A stretch of DNA of 64,000 nt from Hymenobacter sp. YC55 (GCF_029433095.1 NZ_JARNTX010000001.1:496001-560000); one strand, 5' to 3'. Shown: positions 1-8,274, numbered from the stretch's first letter. Notes: generated from the letters alone by a model not told the origin. Numbers and translations are program-made.

Positions 1-964
1 TTTGGGCCAATGCCTTGCCCAGGGCAATCTGCACGTCTTCCAGCAGGTTTTCGGGCACAATGATGCGGCGAATGGCGGTGCATTTCTGCCCGGCTTTGGC
101 CGTCATCTCCTTGCGCACTTCCTTGATAAACAAATCAAATTCCACGGTGCCTGGCACGGCATCCGGACCCAGCACTGCCGAGTTCAGCGAATCGGCTTCC
201 ATGTTGAACGGCACGGCTTCGGCCAGAATACGCGGGTGGGCTTTTAGCTTGCGTCCCGTTTCGGCAGAGCCTGTGAAGGTCACGACATCCTGGTACGTGA
301 CGTGGTCGAGAATGCCTTGGCCTGTACCACATACCAGTTGCAAGGCGCCTTCCGGCAGAATTTTCGAAGCAATAATTTCCCGTACCACTGCTTCGGTAAG
401 GTAGGCTGTGGGCACTGCCGGCTTCACAATGGCCGGCATGCCGGCCAGCAGGTTCACGGCAATTTTCTCCAGCATCCCCCAGATAGGGAAGTTATAGGCA
501 TTGATGTGCACCGCTACCCCTTCTTTGGGTACCATGATGTGATGCCCAATGAAGTTGCCGGCTTTCGACAGCGCAATTGGGTCGCCGTCTACATAGAAGG
601 GCTTGTCTGGAAACTTTCGGCGCAGGGAAGCATTGGCAAACAAGTTGCCGATGCCGCCTTCAATGTCGATCCAAGAGTCGGCACGGGTGGCACCGCTGCG
701 GTAGCTGAGGGTATAGAAGTCTTCTTTTTTGCTGTCCAGATGCAGAGCTAGCGCCTTGATCATGCGGCCCCGCTCGTGGAACGTCATTTTGCGTAATGCC
801 TTGTTGCCCTTGGTGCGGGCGTAGTGCATCATTTCGGCGTAGTCGAGGCCGTCGCTGCTGGCGGTTGCAATGATATCGCCGGTACTCGCGTCGTATAGCT
901 CTTGTGGCTGGCCCGTACCGGCAACCCAGCGGCCGAGGGCGTAATTTTCAAGTGCGGGAGTCAT
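1..964 (-). CDS. paaZ: PaaZ N-terminal part (oxepin-CoA hydrolase / semialdehyde dehydrogenase), cut by window edge
   Basis: The bifunctional ring-opening enzyme of phenylacetate catabolism: the aldehyde dehydrogenase half oxidises 3-oxo-5,6-dehydrosuberyl-CoA semialdehyde, and the MaoC-like hydratase half, outside this window, hydrolyses oxepin-CoA. The visible 321 codons start at the ATG complement of 962-964 (MTPALENYALGRW) and read as an ALDH-fold domain. Counting codons puts the catalytic Cys of AGQKCTAIRR at residue 295 and the Glu of NMEADSLN at residue 256, the same numbers as the known E. coli PaaZ pair Glu256/Cys295. It is last of the visible paa genes, separated from paaH by a repeat-filled gap, so it may have its own promoter. 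The C-terminal hydratase domain cannot be checked here. Confidence 0.93.
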   Translation of the reverse strand, partial: MTPALENYALGRWVAGTGQPQELYDASTGDIIATASSDGLDYAEMMHYARTKGNKALRKMTFHERGRMIKALALHLDSKKEDFYTLSYRSGATRADSWIDIEGGIGNLFANASLRRKFPDKPFYVDGDPIALSKAGNFIGHHIMVPKEGVAVHINAYNFPIWGMLEKIAVNLLAGMPAIVKPAVPTAYLTEAVVREIIASKILPEGALQLVCGTGQGILDHVTYQDVVTFTGSAETGRKLKAHPRILAEAVPFNMEADSLNSAVLGPDAVPGTVEFDLFIKEVRKEMTAKAGQKCTAIRRIIVPENLLEDVQIALGKALAQ

Positions 965-1387
965 AGACAATGGGTGGGATTTTTACTTTCTGAAGTCTGC
1001 TGTTAAGCGGAAAGAAGACAGGTATTAAGCACTATTTCCCCTACTTCGATGAGGAGGGGTTCGAAGTAGTTGATTGGCGCCAGAACAATCTACAGAACTG
1101 TCATGCTCGATCTGTCAATGGCTTGTCAAAGCATCGTACATGCAAAATACTTACTGTCATGCTGAGCTTGCCGAAGCATCTCGCGTGCTGACATTGTGGT
1201 GCTACTTGAGTTTACCACACTAGCGAGATGCTTCGGCTTCGTTGCACTGCGCTCAGCATGACGGTACGGGCTAAGTAAACAGTGCGGAGTCGACCACCCC
1301 TGACCCCTCCTCATCGGAAGAGGTAAACTAATTTTTAGCTCTAGTTCTAGGTATGGCCTATCTATTAGAAGAGTAATCTATGTTAGG
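965..1387. other. 423-bp intergenic gap between paaH and paaZ, filled with repeats
   Basis: No gene is visible. The gap holds a degenerate half-copy (about 1099-1138) and one full copy (1155-1263) of the local inverted-repeat element. These are bracketed by a perfect 14-bp inverted repeat, 1047-1060 (CGATGAGGAGGGGT) against 1303-1316. A small 9-bp hairpin, CTACTTCGA/TCGAAGTAG, lies at 1041-1069. A short reading frame on the minus strand at 1126-1314 simply crosses the repeat and is not considered a gene. Confidence 0.7.
1155..1263. repeat. Inverted-repeat element, copy A (REP/MITE-like)
   Basis: The left arm begins TGTCATGCTGAGC and ends GAAGCATCTCGCG (1155-1185). The right arm, 1223-1262, begins GCGAGATGCTTCG and ends GCTCAGCATGAC. 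The arms are near-perfect reverse complements around a loop of about 37 bp that contains TTACCACACTA. The same arms recur at 3401-3509 and 5271-5462. A degenerate left-arm copy precedes it at about 1099-1138. There is no transposase. Confidence 0.8.
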
Positions 1388-2557
1388 CTAAGTGGCTGTT
1401 GATGGAAAAAAGTGCTGCCGGTTTCGGACCATGCGGCGCAGCAGGGGGCTGGCGCGGTACCGGTCTTCGTGGTATTCGGCGTAGAGATTATCCAGCGTGT
1501 CGAGCACATCGGCAATGCCTAACTCATCGGCCCAGGCTAGCAAGCCTTTTGGGTAGTTGACGCCTTTGGTCATGGCTAGCTCTAGGTCGTCGCGGGAAGC
1601 TACTTGTAGGGCTAGCGCGTCGGCGGCTTCGTTGATGAGCATGGCCAGCACGCGGTTCACAATTACGTTGCCTAACGCTTCGTCGCGGTTTGGCTCGGGC
1701 TGTATGGTTTCGGGGGCATAATTGTAGAAGCCGCGGCCAGTTTTGCGGCCGTAGTAGCCGGCTTCAAATAGCCGCTTCTGCGTGAAGGAGGGCTTGTAGC
1801 GCGGGTCGTAGAAAAAGGCCGTAAACACTGATTCCGTGACCCGGTAGTTGACGTCGTGGCCGATGAAGTCCATGAGCGTAAACGGCCCCATCCGGAACCC
1901 CCCAAGCTCGGTAAGCGCCCAGTCGATGGTAGCAATATCGGCAAGGCCTTCTTCTAGCATACGAATGGCCTCGCCGTAGTACGGCCGCGCCACCCGATTT
2001 ACGATAAAGCCCGGTGTATCCTTGGCTAGCACGGGCAACTTCCCCCAGCTTTCCACCAGCTTTCGCACTTCCGTTGCCAGTCCTTCCCGCGTCTGAACAG
2101 CCGGAATTACTTCCACCAGCTGCATCAAGGGGGCCGGGTTGAAAAAGTGGATGCCAATAAACCGCTCCGGCTGTTGGCAGGCGGCCGCAGTAGATGTGAT
2201 AGACAAGGACGAGGTATTGCTGGCCAGCACGCACTCCGTAGACACAATGCTTTCTAGCTGTTGAAACAGCTGTTGTTTGACCGTCAAATCTTCCACTACC
2301 GCCTCTATCACCAATTCGCAATCCGCAAACTGCTGTATATCGCCGGTGGGGTGCAGCCGGGCTGTAACCGCTTCGGCGGCGGCAGCGGTGAGCTTACCTT
2401 TCTCGGCTAGCTTGCGCAGGTTTGCCTCAATAGAGCGGCTGGCTTGTTGTAGGGCCTCGGAGTTCTGGTCGAGCAGGCGCACGGTGTGACCGGCCGTGGC
2501 TACCACTTGCGCAATGCCCGCTCCCATGGCGCCGCTGCCGATAATGCCAATAATCAT
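1388..2557 (-). CDS. paaH: 3-hydroxyacyl-CoA dehydrogenase PaaH (3-hydroxyadipyl-CoA dehydrogenase)
   Basis: NAD-dependent oxidation of (S)-3-hydroxyadipyl-CoA to 3-oxoadipyl-CoA in the lower phenylacetate pathway. The 389-residue protein starts MIIGIIGSGAMGAG at the ATG complement of 2555-2557. A longer in-frame extension overlaps paaG, is not protein-like at its N-terminus and was rejected. Residues about 1-185 form the Rossmann domain, with the GxGxMGxG loop and the HFFNPAPLMQLVEV motif. TPGFIVNRVARPYY opens the first of the C-terminal helical domains, and a second 3HCDH C-terminal copy follows (about 290-389). It overlaps paaG by ATGA, which indicates translational coupling. General fatty acid 3-hydroxyacyl-CoA dehydrogenases are similar, so the PaaH name rests largely on context. 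Confidence 0.88.
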   Translation of the reverse strand: MIIGIIGSGAMGAGIAQVVATAGHTVRLLDQNSEALQQASRSIEANLRKLAEKGKLTAAAAEAVTARLHPTGDIQQFADCELVIEAVVEDLTVKQQLFQQLESIVSTECVLASNTSSLSITSTAAACQQPERFIGIHFFNPAPLMQLVEVIPAVQTREGLATEVRKLVESWGKLPVLAKDTPGFIVNRVARPYYGEAIRMLEEGLADIATIDWALTELGGFRMGPFTLMDFIGHDVNYRVTESVFTAFFYDPRYKPSFTQKRLFEAGYYGRKTGRGFYNYAPETIQPEPNRDEALGNVIVNRVLAMLINEAADALALQVASRDDLELAMTKGVNYPKGLLAWADELGIADVLDTLDNLYAEYHEDRYRASPLLRRMVRNRQHFFPSTAT

Positions 2558-3339
2558 TCGCCCGTGAAGGTTGGTTTGCGTTTCTCCATGAAGGCCGACA
2601 CACCTTCGCGGTAGTCGGCGGTGTGGCCGGCGCGGTACTGGTAGTCGGCCTCGCAACGTAGCTGCTGCTCCAGGCTATTGTGAAACGAGGCGTTGAGTAG
2701 CTGTTTGGTGTAGGCCAGGCCTTTGGTGGGCATAGTGGCTAGCTTGACCACCAGCGCCACTACTTCGTTGTCGAAGTTTTCATCTGGAATTGCCTTGTAG
2801 ATCATGCCCATCTGCTCGGCTTCCGAGGCGCTTACTTTGTCGCCAGTCATCATTAGGGCTGTGGCACGCTGCATGCCAACAAGGCGGGGCAGAAAATACG
2901 TGCCGCCACTGTCGGGAATCAACCCAATCTTGCTGAATGCCTGAATAAACGAGGCCGATTCCTTTGCCACCACTAGGTCACAGGCCAGCGCGATGTTGGC
3001 ACCCGCACCGGCCGCTACGCCGTTCACGGCGGCTACCACCGGCTTGTCCAAGTCCCGAATCAATTGCACAATGGGGTTGTAGTGCTGCTCTACAATTTCC
3101 GAGACGCCTGGACTGCTGGGGTCGGTGATTTCTGCTAAGTCCTGCCCAGCGCAAAAGGCCTTGCCGGTACCCGTCAGCAACACCGCACGCACCGTAGCAT
3201 CTTCCTTGCAGGCGCGCAAACGCTCTTGCAAAGCCAAAGCCAGCGGCTTGTTGATGCTGTTGAACACGTCGGGGCGGTTGAGCCGGATGGTGGCAATACC
3301 AGCTTCCAGAGAGAAAATCAGGGAATCAGAATCGAGCAT
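2554..3339 (-). CDS. paaG: 1,2-epoxyphenylacetyl-CoA isomerase PaaG (crotonase family)
   Basis: Isomerises ring-1,2-epoxyphenylacetyl-CoA to oxepin-CoA, and in E. coli also moves a double bond later in the pathway. It has 261 residues, the usual family length. Crotonase features are visible: FCAGQDLAE near residue 65, the oxyanion-hole segment NGVAAGAGANIALACD near 110, and SKIGLIPDSGGTYFLPR near 135 with the PaaG-type Asp in PDSGG. The C-terminal ADYREGVSAFMEKRKP segment closely matches E. coli PaaG as recalled. Its last bases overlap paaH by ATGA. A repeat-bearing gap of about 270 bp separates it from paaD upstream. Confidence 0.92.
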   Translation of the reverse strand: MLDSDSLIFSLEAGIATIRLNRPDVFNSINKPLALALQERLRACKEDATVRAVLLTGTGKAFCAGQDLAEITDPSSPGVSEIVEQHYNPIVQLIRDLDKPVVAAVNGVAAGAGANIALACDLVVAKESASFIQAFSKIGLIPDSGGTYFLPRLVGMQRATALMMTGDKVSASEAEQMGMIYKAIPDENFDNEVVALVVKLATMPTKGLAYTKQLLNASFHNSLEQQLRCEADYQYRAGHTADYREGVSAFMEKRKPTFTGE

Positions 3340-3400
3340 GGAGAGAGGGTGGATTTGAGAGTTTTGCAGTGATAGAGAGTCAGAGAATCTAGCGAGGTAT

Positions 3401-3509
3401 TGTCATGCTGAGCGTAGCCGAAGCATCTCGCTCGACGCGTTGGGTTTAGTGCCACAACATCAGCACGCGAGATGCTTCGACTACGCCTCCGGCTTCGCTC
3501 AGCATGACG
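3401..3509. repeat. Inverted-repeat element, copy B (REP/MITE-like)
   Basis: The left arm at 3401-3434 begins TGTCATGCTGAGCGTAGCCG and continues into GAAGCATCTCGC. The right arm at 3467-3508 begins GCGAGATGCTTCGACTACGC and ends GCTCAGCATGAC. It lies between paaG and paaD. The right arm is longer than the left by an internal CTCCGGCTTCG-type insertion, which reappears inverted in the left arm of copy C, so the copies are shuffled versions of the same arms. Confidence 0.8.
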
Positions 3510-3608
3510 GGCTTGAGTATTATGGTGGAAGGTTACCTCTTTAACTAACTCCTTGAACGAGGAGGAAAACCGGGTTTCTTTAGTTATTGGCTGATTATAC
3601 TCTTTGTA

Positions 3609-4118
3609 TCAGCTATGGCATTTGAAGTAGTCGAACGGCTCGTGGCAGTCGTCGCACTGGTAGAAGGCTTTGCAGGCCGTAGAGCCGAACTGACTAACTA
3701 GGTGCGTGTGCTCGGACTTGCAAAGCGGGCAGCGCACGGCGGTATCCTGACCGAATAGGTTGAGCAAGTGACCAGTCGCTGTGCCATCTACGGGCGGAGC
3801 AATGCCATACGCTTCCAGCTTTTCGCGCCCGGCTTGCGACATCCAATCGGTGGTCCAGGCTGGGCTGAGTTGGTTGTGGATGGTGACTTGAGTAATACCC
3901 TCGGCCAGGAGCCGCAGCCGAATATCGGTGGCAATGGTGTTCATGGCCGGGCACCCCGAATAGGTAGGCGTGATAGTCACCGTCACGGCTTGGTCCTGCA
4001 CCTGCACCTTGCGGACTATGCCTAAGTCCAGGATGCTGAGCACGGGCACTTCGGGGTCCGATACCTCTTCCAGCAGCTGCCATACACGTTCCTCAGTAGG
4101 CGCCTGCGTTGCTACCAT
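3609..4118 (-). CDS. paaD: Phenylacetyl-CoA epoxidase accessory subunit PaaD
   Basis: Small subunit of the 1,2-phenylacetyl-CoA epoxidase complex, thought to help assemble or mature its metal centres. It has 169 residues. The N-terminal part is an MIP18/DUF59 fold (EEVSDPEVPVLSILDLGIV, then TPTYSGCPAMNTIATDI). The C-terminus is a zinc-ribbon-like segment with CPLC (near residue 135) and CDDC (near 155) plus flanking His/Cys. It overlaps paaC by 7 bp, which indicates tight coupling. The DUF59 domain is shared with Fe-S assembly factors, but the Cys-rich tail and the neighbours make PaaD the clear choice. Confidence 0.92.
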   Translation of the reverse strand: MVATQAPTEERVWQLLEEVSDPEVPVLSILDLGIVRKVQVQDQAVTVTITPTYSGCPAMNTIATDIRLRLLAEGITQVTIHNQLSPAWTTDWMSQAGREKLEAYGIAPPVDGTATGHLLNLFGQDTAVRCPLCKSEHTHLVSQFGSTACKAFYQCDDCHEPFDYFKCHS

Positions 4119-4915
4119 GTCATACCCGGATAAGTGCGCTGCATGTACTGTAGCTCAGTTAGAATGTAGCCCAAGTGCTCGGAATGGCGGCCTTCTTTTC
4201 CGCCGCGCTGCATGTATGTTTCTTGCGGAACCGGTACGGTCGCTTCGGCAAACACTTTGGCTACATGCGCAGTCATAGCCTCCTGAAACCTCGTGTATTC
4301 AGGAATAATGCCTAGGGTTTGTAAGGCTTGCTCAGTGGCTGTGGGCGTGGTTAGCTCGCCGGAGTAGCGCCACAAGTTAGCCAAGGCTTTGTTGAGGCGC
4401 TGGCGGCTTTCGTCGGTTCCGTCGCCTAGCCGGATTATCCATTCCGAGCTCCATTTGAGGTGGTAGGCAGCCTCTTTCCACGATTTTTCGGCAATAGCTG
4501 CCAACCGCTCATCGGAGCTGGTTTGTAGCTGTTGCAGGAAGTGAAAGTGAAAAGTGTCGAACAGAAACTGCCGCACTACGGTAGCGGCAAAGTCGCCGTT
4601 GGGTTGTTCTACCAGCAGTGGGTTGCGGTACTCGGTGGCAACGCGCAAGAAGGCGAGGTCATCTTCGGTGCGGCCTTTGCCTTCCAGTTCGGCAGCGTAT
4701 TGGTAGAAGCTACGAGTTTCGCCTAGCAAGTCCAACGCAATATTCGCCATAGCCAAATCTTGCTCCAGAATCGGCCCGTGCCCGCACCATTCAGATAGGC
4801 GGTGGCCCAGAATCAGGCTTGTATCGGCTAATTGCAGCACATACTGAAACAGGTGTTGGCGCACCTCGGGCGAGTAGGCACTCAACGCAGTGGTGTCGGA
4901 TGGGGCGACTTGCAT
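4112..4915 (-). CDS. paaC: Phenylacetyl-CoA epoxidase structural subunit PaaC
   Basis: Non-catalytic ferritin-like partner of PaaA in the epoxidase heterooligomer. It has 267 residues, slightly longer than E. coli PaaC. The helical segments DTSLILGHRLSEWCGHGP (near residue 33) and NIALDLLGETRSFYQYAAE (near 58) and the WSSEWIIRLGDGT region are typical of the family. It lies 11 bp after paaB and overlaps paaD by 7 bp, so paaB-C-D form one tightly packed translational group. Confidence 0.92.
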   Translation of the reverse strand: MQVAPSDTTALSAYSPEVRQHLFQYVLQLADTSLILGHRLSEWCGHGPILEQDLAMANIALDLLGETRSFYQYAAELEGKGRTEDDLAFLRVATEYRNPLLVEQPNGDFAATVVRQFLFDTFHFHFLQQLQTSSDERLAAIAEKSWKEAAYHLKWSSEWIIRLGDGTDESRQRLNKALANLWRYSGELTTPTATEQALQTLGIIPEYTRFQEAMTAHVAKVFAEATVPVPQETYMQRGGKEGRHSEHLGYILTELQYMQRTYPGMTW

Positions 4916-4926
4916 GCGGAAGGGAG

Positions 4927-5214
4927 TTACATGTGCTTGATGGAATCGGGCACTTCGTAGAACGTGGGGTGCCGATACACTTTGTCGTTGGCCGGGTCGA
5001 AGAAGGCGGCGGAGTCATCGGGGTTAGAGGCGTGCACGTGCACCGACTCTACCACCCAAATGCTGACGCCTTCCATCCGGCGGGTATACACGTCGCGGGC
5101 ATTTTGAATAGCCATGGTGGCATCCGCAGCGTGTAAGCTGCCCACATGCTTATGGTCGAGGCCTTGCTTGCTGCGGATAAAAACCTCCCACAGCGGCCAT
5201 TCTGCTTGATTCAT
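4927..5214 (-). CDS. paaB: Phenylacetyl-CoA epoxidase subunit PaaB
   Basis: Small structural subunit that bridges PaaAC units of the epoxidase. It has 95 residues, the normal length. WPLWEVFIRSKQGLDHKHVG at the N-terminus is the conserved family signature, followed by HAADATMAIQNARDVYTRR and a C-terminal YRHPTFYEVPDSIKHM. The start is the ATG complement of 5212-5214. The gap to paaA upstream contains a compound repeat element, so transcription from paaA must cross a strong hairpin. Confidence 0.93.
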   Translation of the reverse strand: MNQAEWPLWEVFIRSKQGLDHKHVGSLHAADATMAIQNARDVYTRRMEGVSIWVVESVHVHASNPDDSAAFFDPANDKVYRHPTFYEVPDSIKHM

Positions 5215-5270
5215 CTGTAAATTATTTATGCCTTCATCTTCACCCTAGAAACCCGTCACGCTGACCAGAA

Positions 5271-5462
5271 CGTCATGCTGAGCATGTGGCGCATCAAGCC
5301 AGGGTCCGAAGCATCTCGCGGACTGAGGTTGTGCTACTATTGTCATGCTGAGCGTAGCCGGAGGCGAAGTCGAAGCATCTCGCTCGAATCGTTGAATTGA
5401 CGAAAGAAATTACCACACTAGCGAGATGCTTCGGCTTCGTTACACTGCGCTCAGCATGACGG
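5271..5462. repeat. Compound inverted-repeat element, copy C
   Basis: An orphan left arm (5271-5320: CGTCATGCTGAGC to GAAGCATCTCGCG) is followed by a complete element (5341-5461). The left arm of the complete element carries GTAGCCGGAGGCGAAGTCG and its right arm ends GCTCAGCATGAC. The loop before the right arm, TTACCACACTAGCGAGATGC, is identical to that of copy A. It lies between paaA and paaB. Confidence 0.8.
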
Positions 5463-5486
5463 GCTTCTAAATGGTTCTAGTTGTTT

Positions 5487-6449
5487 CTAAGCTGCGGCAG
5501 ACTTCTCCTGCTGTTCGCGCTGTTTGCGTTTGGCGGCGTGGGCTAGGGCGGCTTCGCGCACCCAAGCGCCTTCTTCGTGGGCTTTGATGCGGGCTCCGAG
5601 GCGGTCTTTGTTGCACATGCCATTGCCTTTTACCACATTCCAGAACTCTTCCCAATCCACTTCGCCGAAGTCGTAGCCGTTCTTAGTTTGGTTCCACTTC
5701 ACGTTGGGGTCCGGCACTGTCAAGCCTAAGAACTCGGCCTGCGGTACCATCATATCCACAAACTTCTGGCGCAGCTCGTCGTTGGTGAAGCGCTTGATGC
5801 GCCAGTTCATCGATTGAGCAGTGTTAGGCGAGTCAGCGTCTTTCGGGCCGAACATCATGAGCGTAGGCCACCACCAGCGGTTGAGAGCTTCCTGCGCCAT
5901 TTCCTTTTGCACCGGTGTGCCTTCGCACAGCGTCTGCATAATCTCAAAGCCTTGGCGCTGGTGGAAGCTTTCTTCCTTGCACACCCGCACCATGGCGCGG
6001 GCATAGGGACCATACGAAGTGCGGCAAAGCGGCACCTGGTTGAGGATGGCAGCACCATCAACCAGCCAGCCCACGCAGCCCATATCGGCCCAGGAGAGGG
6101 TAGGGTAGTTGAAAATGCTGGAATATTTGGCTTTACCAGAATGCAAGTCAGCCAGCATCTGGTCACGAGAAGCACCTAGCGTTTCGGCGGCGCTGTAGAG
6201 GTAGAGGCCGTGGCCCGCTTCGTCCTGCACCTTGGCCAGCAGGATAGACTTGCGCTTCAACGACGGGGCGCGGGTAATCCAATTGCCTTCCGGCAGCATG
6301 CCCACCAGCTCGGAGTGAGCGTGTTGGGAAATCTGCCGGATCAGCGTTTTGCGGTACGCGTCGGGCATCCAGTCTTTGGGCTCAATGCGGACGTCCGCGT
6401 CGATACGGGCCTGAAACTGCTCTTCAAGGTTGATTTCTACCGTTTCCAT
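5487..6449 (-). CDS. paaA: Phenylacetyl-CoA 1,2-epoxidase catalytic subunit PaaA
   Basis: Di-iron monooxygenase subunit that epoxidises the aromatic ring of phenylacetyl-CoA, using electrons from PaaE. It has 320 residues. The ferritin-like ligand motifs are visible: QDEAGH (Glu77, His80) and [10 protein letters not shown] (Glu159/Glu160, His163), plus [12 protein letters not shown]. The C-terminus is a Lys/Arg/Ala-rich tail. The start is the ATG complement of 6447-6449. A -7 box and a palindromic operator candidate lie directly upstream, so a regulated promoter probably fires here even though paaE precedes it. Confidence 0.94.
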   Translation of the reverse strand: METVEINLEEQFQARIDADVRIEPKDWMPDAYRKTLIRQISQHAHSELVGMLPEGNWITRAPSLKRKSILLAKVQDEAGHGLYLYSAAETLGASRDQMLADLHSGKAKYSSIFNYPTLSWADMGCVGWLVDGAAILNQVPLCRTSYGPYARAMVRVCKEESFHQRQGFEIMQTLCEGTPVQKEMAQEALNRWWWPTLMMFGPKDADSPNTAQSMNWRIKRFTNDELRQKFVDMMVPQAEFLGLTVPDPNVKWNQTKNGYDFGEVDWEEFWNVVKGNGMCNKDRLGARIKAHEEGAWVREAALAHAAKRKQREQQEKSAAA

Positions 6450-6466
6450 GCACTAGCAACAAGTAT

Positions 6467-6486
6467 TAACTAACATTCGTTAGCTA
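6467..6486. promoter_or_regulatory. Candidate TetR operator upstream of paaA
   Basis: An imperfect 20-bp palindrome, TAACTAAC-ATTC-GTTAGCTA. Its core CTAA-N6-TTAG (6470-6483) is shared with the palindrome in front of the tetR gene at 8371-8404. It lies directly downstream of the -7 box for paaA, where a bound repressor would block transcription. Confidence 0.6.
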
Positions 6487-6492
6487 AAAGTA
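6485..6492 (-). promoter_or_regulatory. Candidate -7 box of the paaA promoter
   Basis: On the minus strand this reads TACTTTTA, one base from the Bacteroidetes TAnnTTTG consensus. It lies about 36 bp upstream of the paaA start and abuts the palindrome at 6467-6486. A convincing -33 box was not seen. Confidence 0.4.
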
Positions 6493-6529
6493 AAGAAATT
6501 TCTGTTGGTTCATCGAAGTGAGGCTCCGG

Positions 6530-7609
6530 TTACTGATCAAAATCAACGGTTACCTTCTCTGACATGGGCCGGGCCTGGCAGGTTAATACGTAGCCTTTGG
6601 CCACTTCCGTATCGGATAGCGAGTAATTCACGTCCATTTCCACCTTGCCATCCACGATGCGGGCGCGGCAAGTGCTGCACATACCGTTTTTGCAGGAATA
6701 AGGGGCATCGGCACCAGTTTCCAGCATAGCATCCAGAATGGTGTTGCCGTAGTACGACATCTGAAGCAAGTGGGTGCTGCCGTCGAGCTTCACCGCGACT
6801 TGGCTTTTCTTATCGTCCTCACCAACGGGGTGCACTTTTGTAGGGCCAGCTTGTTGCTTGTTGCTACCCGCCGAGGTGAACATCTCGAAGTGTATCTTTT
6901 CGGGCGCTACCCCGGCAGAGGTTAGAGCGGTACGTACGCCGTTTATCATCTCCTCCGGGCCGCAAATAAAGCACTCATCAATCTGACTAGGCGGCAAAAT
7001 CTTGTCGAGGAACTGCCGGGTTTTCGCTTCGTCGATGCGGCCGAAAAGCAAGTCGGTGTCGCCTTGCTCCCGGCTGAGAATGTGGTAGACGCTCAGGCGC
7101 CGCAGAAACTTGTTTTTGAGGGCTTCAATGGCCTCCTTGAAAATGATGGAGTTGCGGCCCCGGTTGCCGTAAATAAGCGTGACCTGGCTATTTGGCTCGG
7201 TTAGCAGAATGGTTTTCACAATGGAAAACACCGGCGTGATACCGCTGCCGGCTGCAAAAGCCACGTACCGCTTCGCGTTGGCCGGGTGCAGTTCTGTATA
7301 GAAGCGGCCAGCCGGCGGCATCACCTCCAACTCTTCCCCCACGCGCAAGTTTTCTACGGCCAACGACGAAAACCGCCCATCGGGCACCTTCTTAATAGCC
7401 ACTTGCCACTCGCCATCTAGCGGGCTGCTGCATATAGAATAGGAGCGGCGGAGTTCTTCCCCGTTGTGCTCCCGCCGAAACGTCAAATACTGCCCCTGCG
7501 TGAATTTGAACGTGTCCTGCAATTCGGCGGGCACGTCCAGAGACAGGGTAACACAATCGGGCGTTTCCCGCTGGATACGCTTGATTTTGACTTTATGAAA
7601 ACGACTCAT
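6530..7609 (-). CDS. paaE: Phenylacetyl-CoA epoxidase reductase PaaE
   Basis: NAD(P)H-dependent reductase that feeds electrons to the PaaA di-iron site. It has 359 residues. The N-terminal ferredoxin-reductase FAD domain carries RRSYSICSSP near residue 55. The nucleotide-binding domain has FAAGSGITPVFSIVKTIL near 118 and CFICGPEEMI near 212. A C-terminal plant-type 2Fe-2S ferredoxin domain has the ligand pattern CKNGMCSTC near 305 and a final Cys near 345. It sits between tetR and paaA, all in one direction. The order E-A-B-C-D differs from the A-B-C-D-E order of enterobacteria. Confidence 0.93.
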   Translation of the reverse strand: MSRFHKVKIKRIQRETPDCVTLSLDVPAELQDTFKFTQGQYLTFRREHNGEELRRSYSICSSPLDGEWQVAIKKVPDGRFSSLAVENLRVGEELEVMPPAGRFYTELHPANAKRYVAFAAGSGITPVFSIVKTILLTEPNSQVTLIYGNRGRNSIIFKEAIEALKNKFLRRLSVYHILSREQGDTDLLFGRIDEAKTRQFLDKILPPSQIDECFICGPEEMINGVRTALTSAGVAPEKIHFEMFTSAGSNKQQAGPTKVHPVGEDDKKSQVAVKLDGSTHLLQMSYYGNTILDAMLETGADAPYSCKNGMCSTCRARIVDGKVEMDVNYSLSDTEVAKGYVLTCQARPMSEKVTVDFDQ

Positions 7610-7631
7610 GAGTTGTGAATTACCAGTAACT

Positions 7632-7681
7632 AGCTGAGAGCTATGAGTTATTAATTATCGACTCACATGCAACTCTCAGCT
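7632..7681. other. Hairpin-forming sequence between tetR and paaE
   Basis: A perfect 9-bp inverted repeat, AGCTGAGAG (7632-7640) and CTCTCAGCT (7673-7681), in the 83-bp gap between the two genes. It has no T tract. It could be an mRNA stability element or a weak attenuator; no function can be assigned. Confidence 0.35.
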
Positions 7682-7692
7682 GGCAGCTGATC

Positions 7693-8274
7693 TTATTTTG
7701 CTAAGCCATTCAGCAGAATGGTCATGATATTTCGCTCTAAATCTTCGGCGGAGATGCCCCGACCGGGCCGGTACCACAGTTCCACCCAGCGCACTGCCGA
7801 CAGAATGGTGAACAGGGCCACTGATACATTGACGGGCTGTAGCTCACCGGCCGCAATGCCTTGCTCAATTAGGGCCGCAAAGCCTTGCTCATACCGTTTG
7901 CGGGCCTCTTTGAATTGGATGAGTTTGTCGCCGGTAAGGTATTTCCAGTCGTTGTTGGCCACCGATACGGCAGCTCCATCTTCTATCATCAAGTACACGT
8001 GGCGCCGGAGCAGCGTTTCCACCTTCTTCGTGTAGGAAGCGTCCATCTTTTCCACCTCGGCTAGTTGCGAGATGTACGTATTGGACACGTAGAAGCAGAT
8101 GCTTTCCAATATCTCGTCTTTCGACTTGATGTGGTTGTACATGCTGGCGGCTTCCATGCCTACCTCGCCGCCCAAGTCGCGCATGGAAGTACCGGCAAAG
8201 CCTTTTTCTTTGAAAAGCTTTGCTGCCTCGTCTAGTATGCGTTGGCGCTGATTGACTTTACTCCGTTTGGCCAT
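7693..8274 (-). CDS. TetR-family regulator, probable repressor of the paa genes
   Basis: 193-residue transcription factor. The N-terminal helix-turn-helix is clear: RQRILDEAAKLFKEKGFAGTS (about 9-29), then MRDLGGEVGMEAASMYNHIKSKDEIL. The rest is a variable helical ligand domain. The start MAKRSKVNQR is chosen over a longer frame whose first 30 residues are not conserved-looking and overlap the promoter region. It is first in the paa unit, and the palindrome upstream of it (8371-8404) shares its core with one at the paaA promoter. This suggests autoregulation plus control of paa. The inducer is probably phenylacetyl-CoA, by analogy with PaaR/PaaX systems; this is inference. Confidence 0.85.
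   Translation of the reverse strand: MAKRSKVNQRQRILDEAAKLFKEKGFAGTSMRDLGGEVGMEAASMYNHIKSKDEILESICFYVSNTYISQLAEVEKMDASYTKKVETLLRRHVYLMIEDGAAVSVANNDWKYLTGDKLIQFKEARKRYEQGFAALIEQGIAAGELQPVNVSVALFTILSAVRWVELWYRPGRGISAEDLERNIMTILLNGLAK

Noticed and set aside
2-751. Plus-strand frames of 81, 129 and 149 codons at the left edge
   Set aside because: They are shadows of paaZ, whose catalytic Glu256 and Cys295 are correctly placed on the minus strand.
1126-1314. 62-codon frame on the minus strand between paaH and paaZ
   Set aside because: It runs through the inverted-repeat element and has no protein-like composition.
1155-5462. CRISPR array as an explanation for the repeats in the paa unit
   Set aside because: Copies are few, over 1.8 kb apart, lie between genes, are inverted rather than direct, and have no regular spacers or cas genes.
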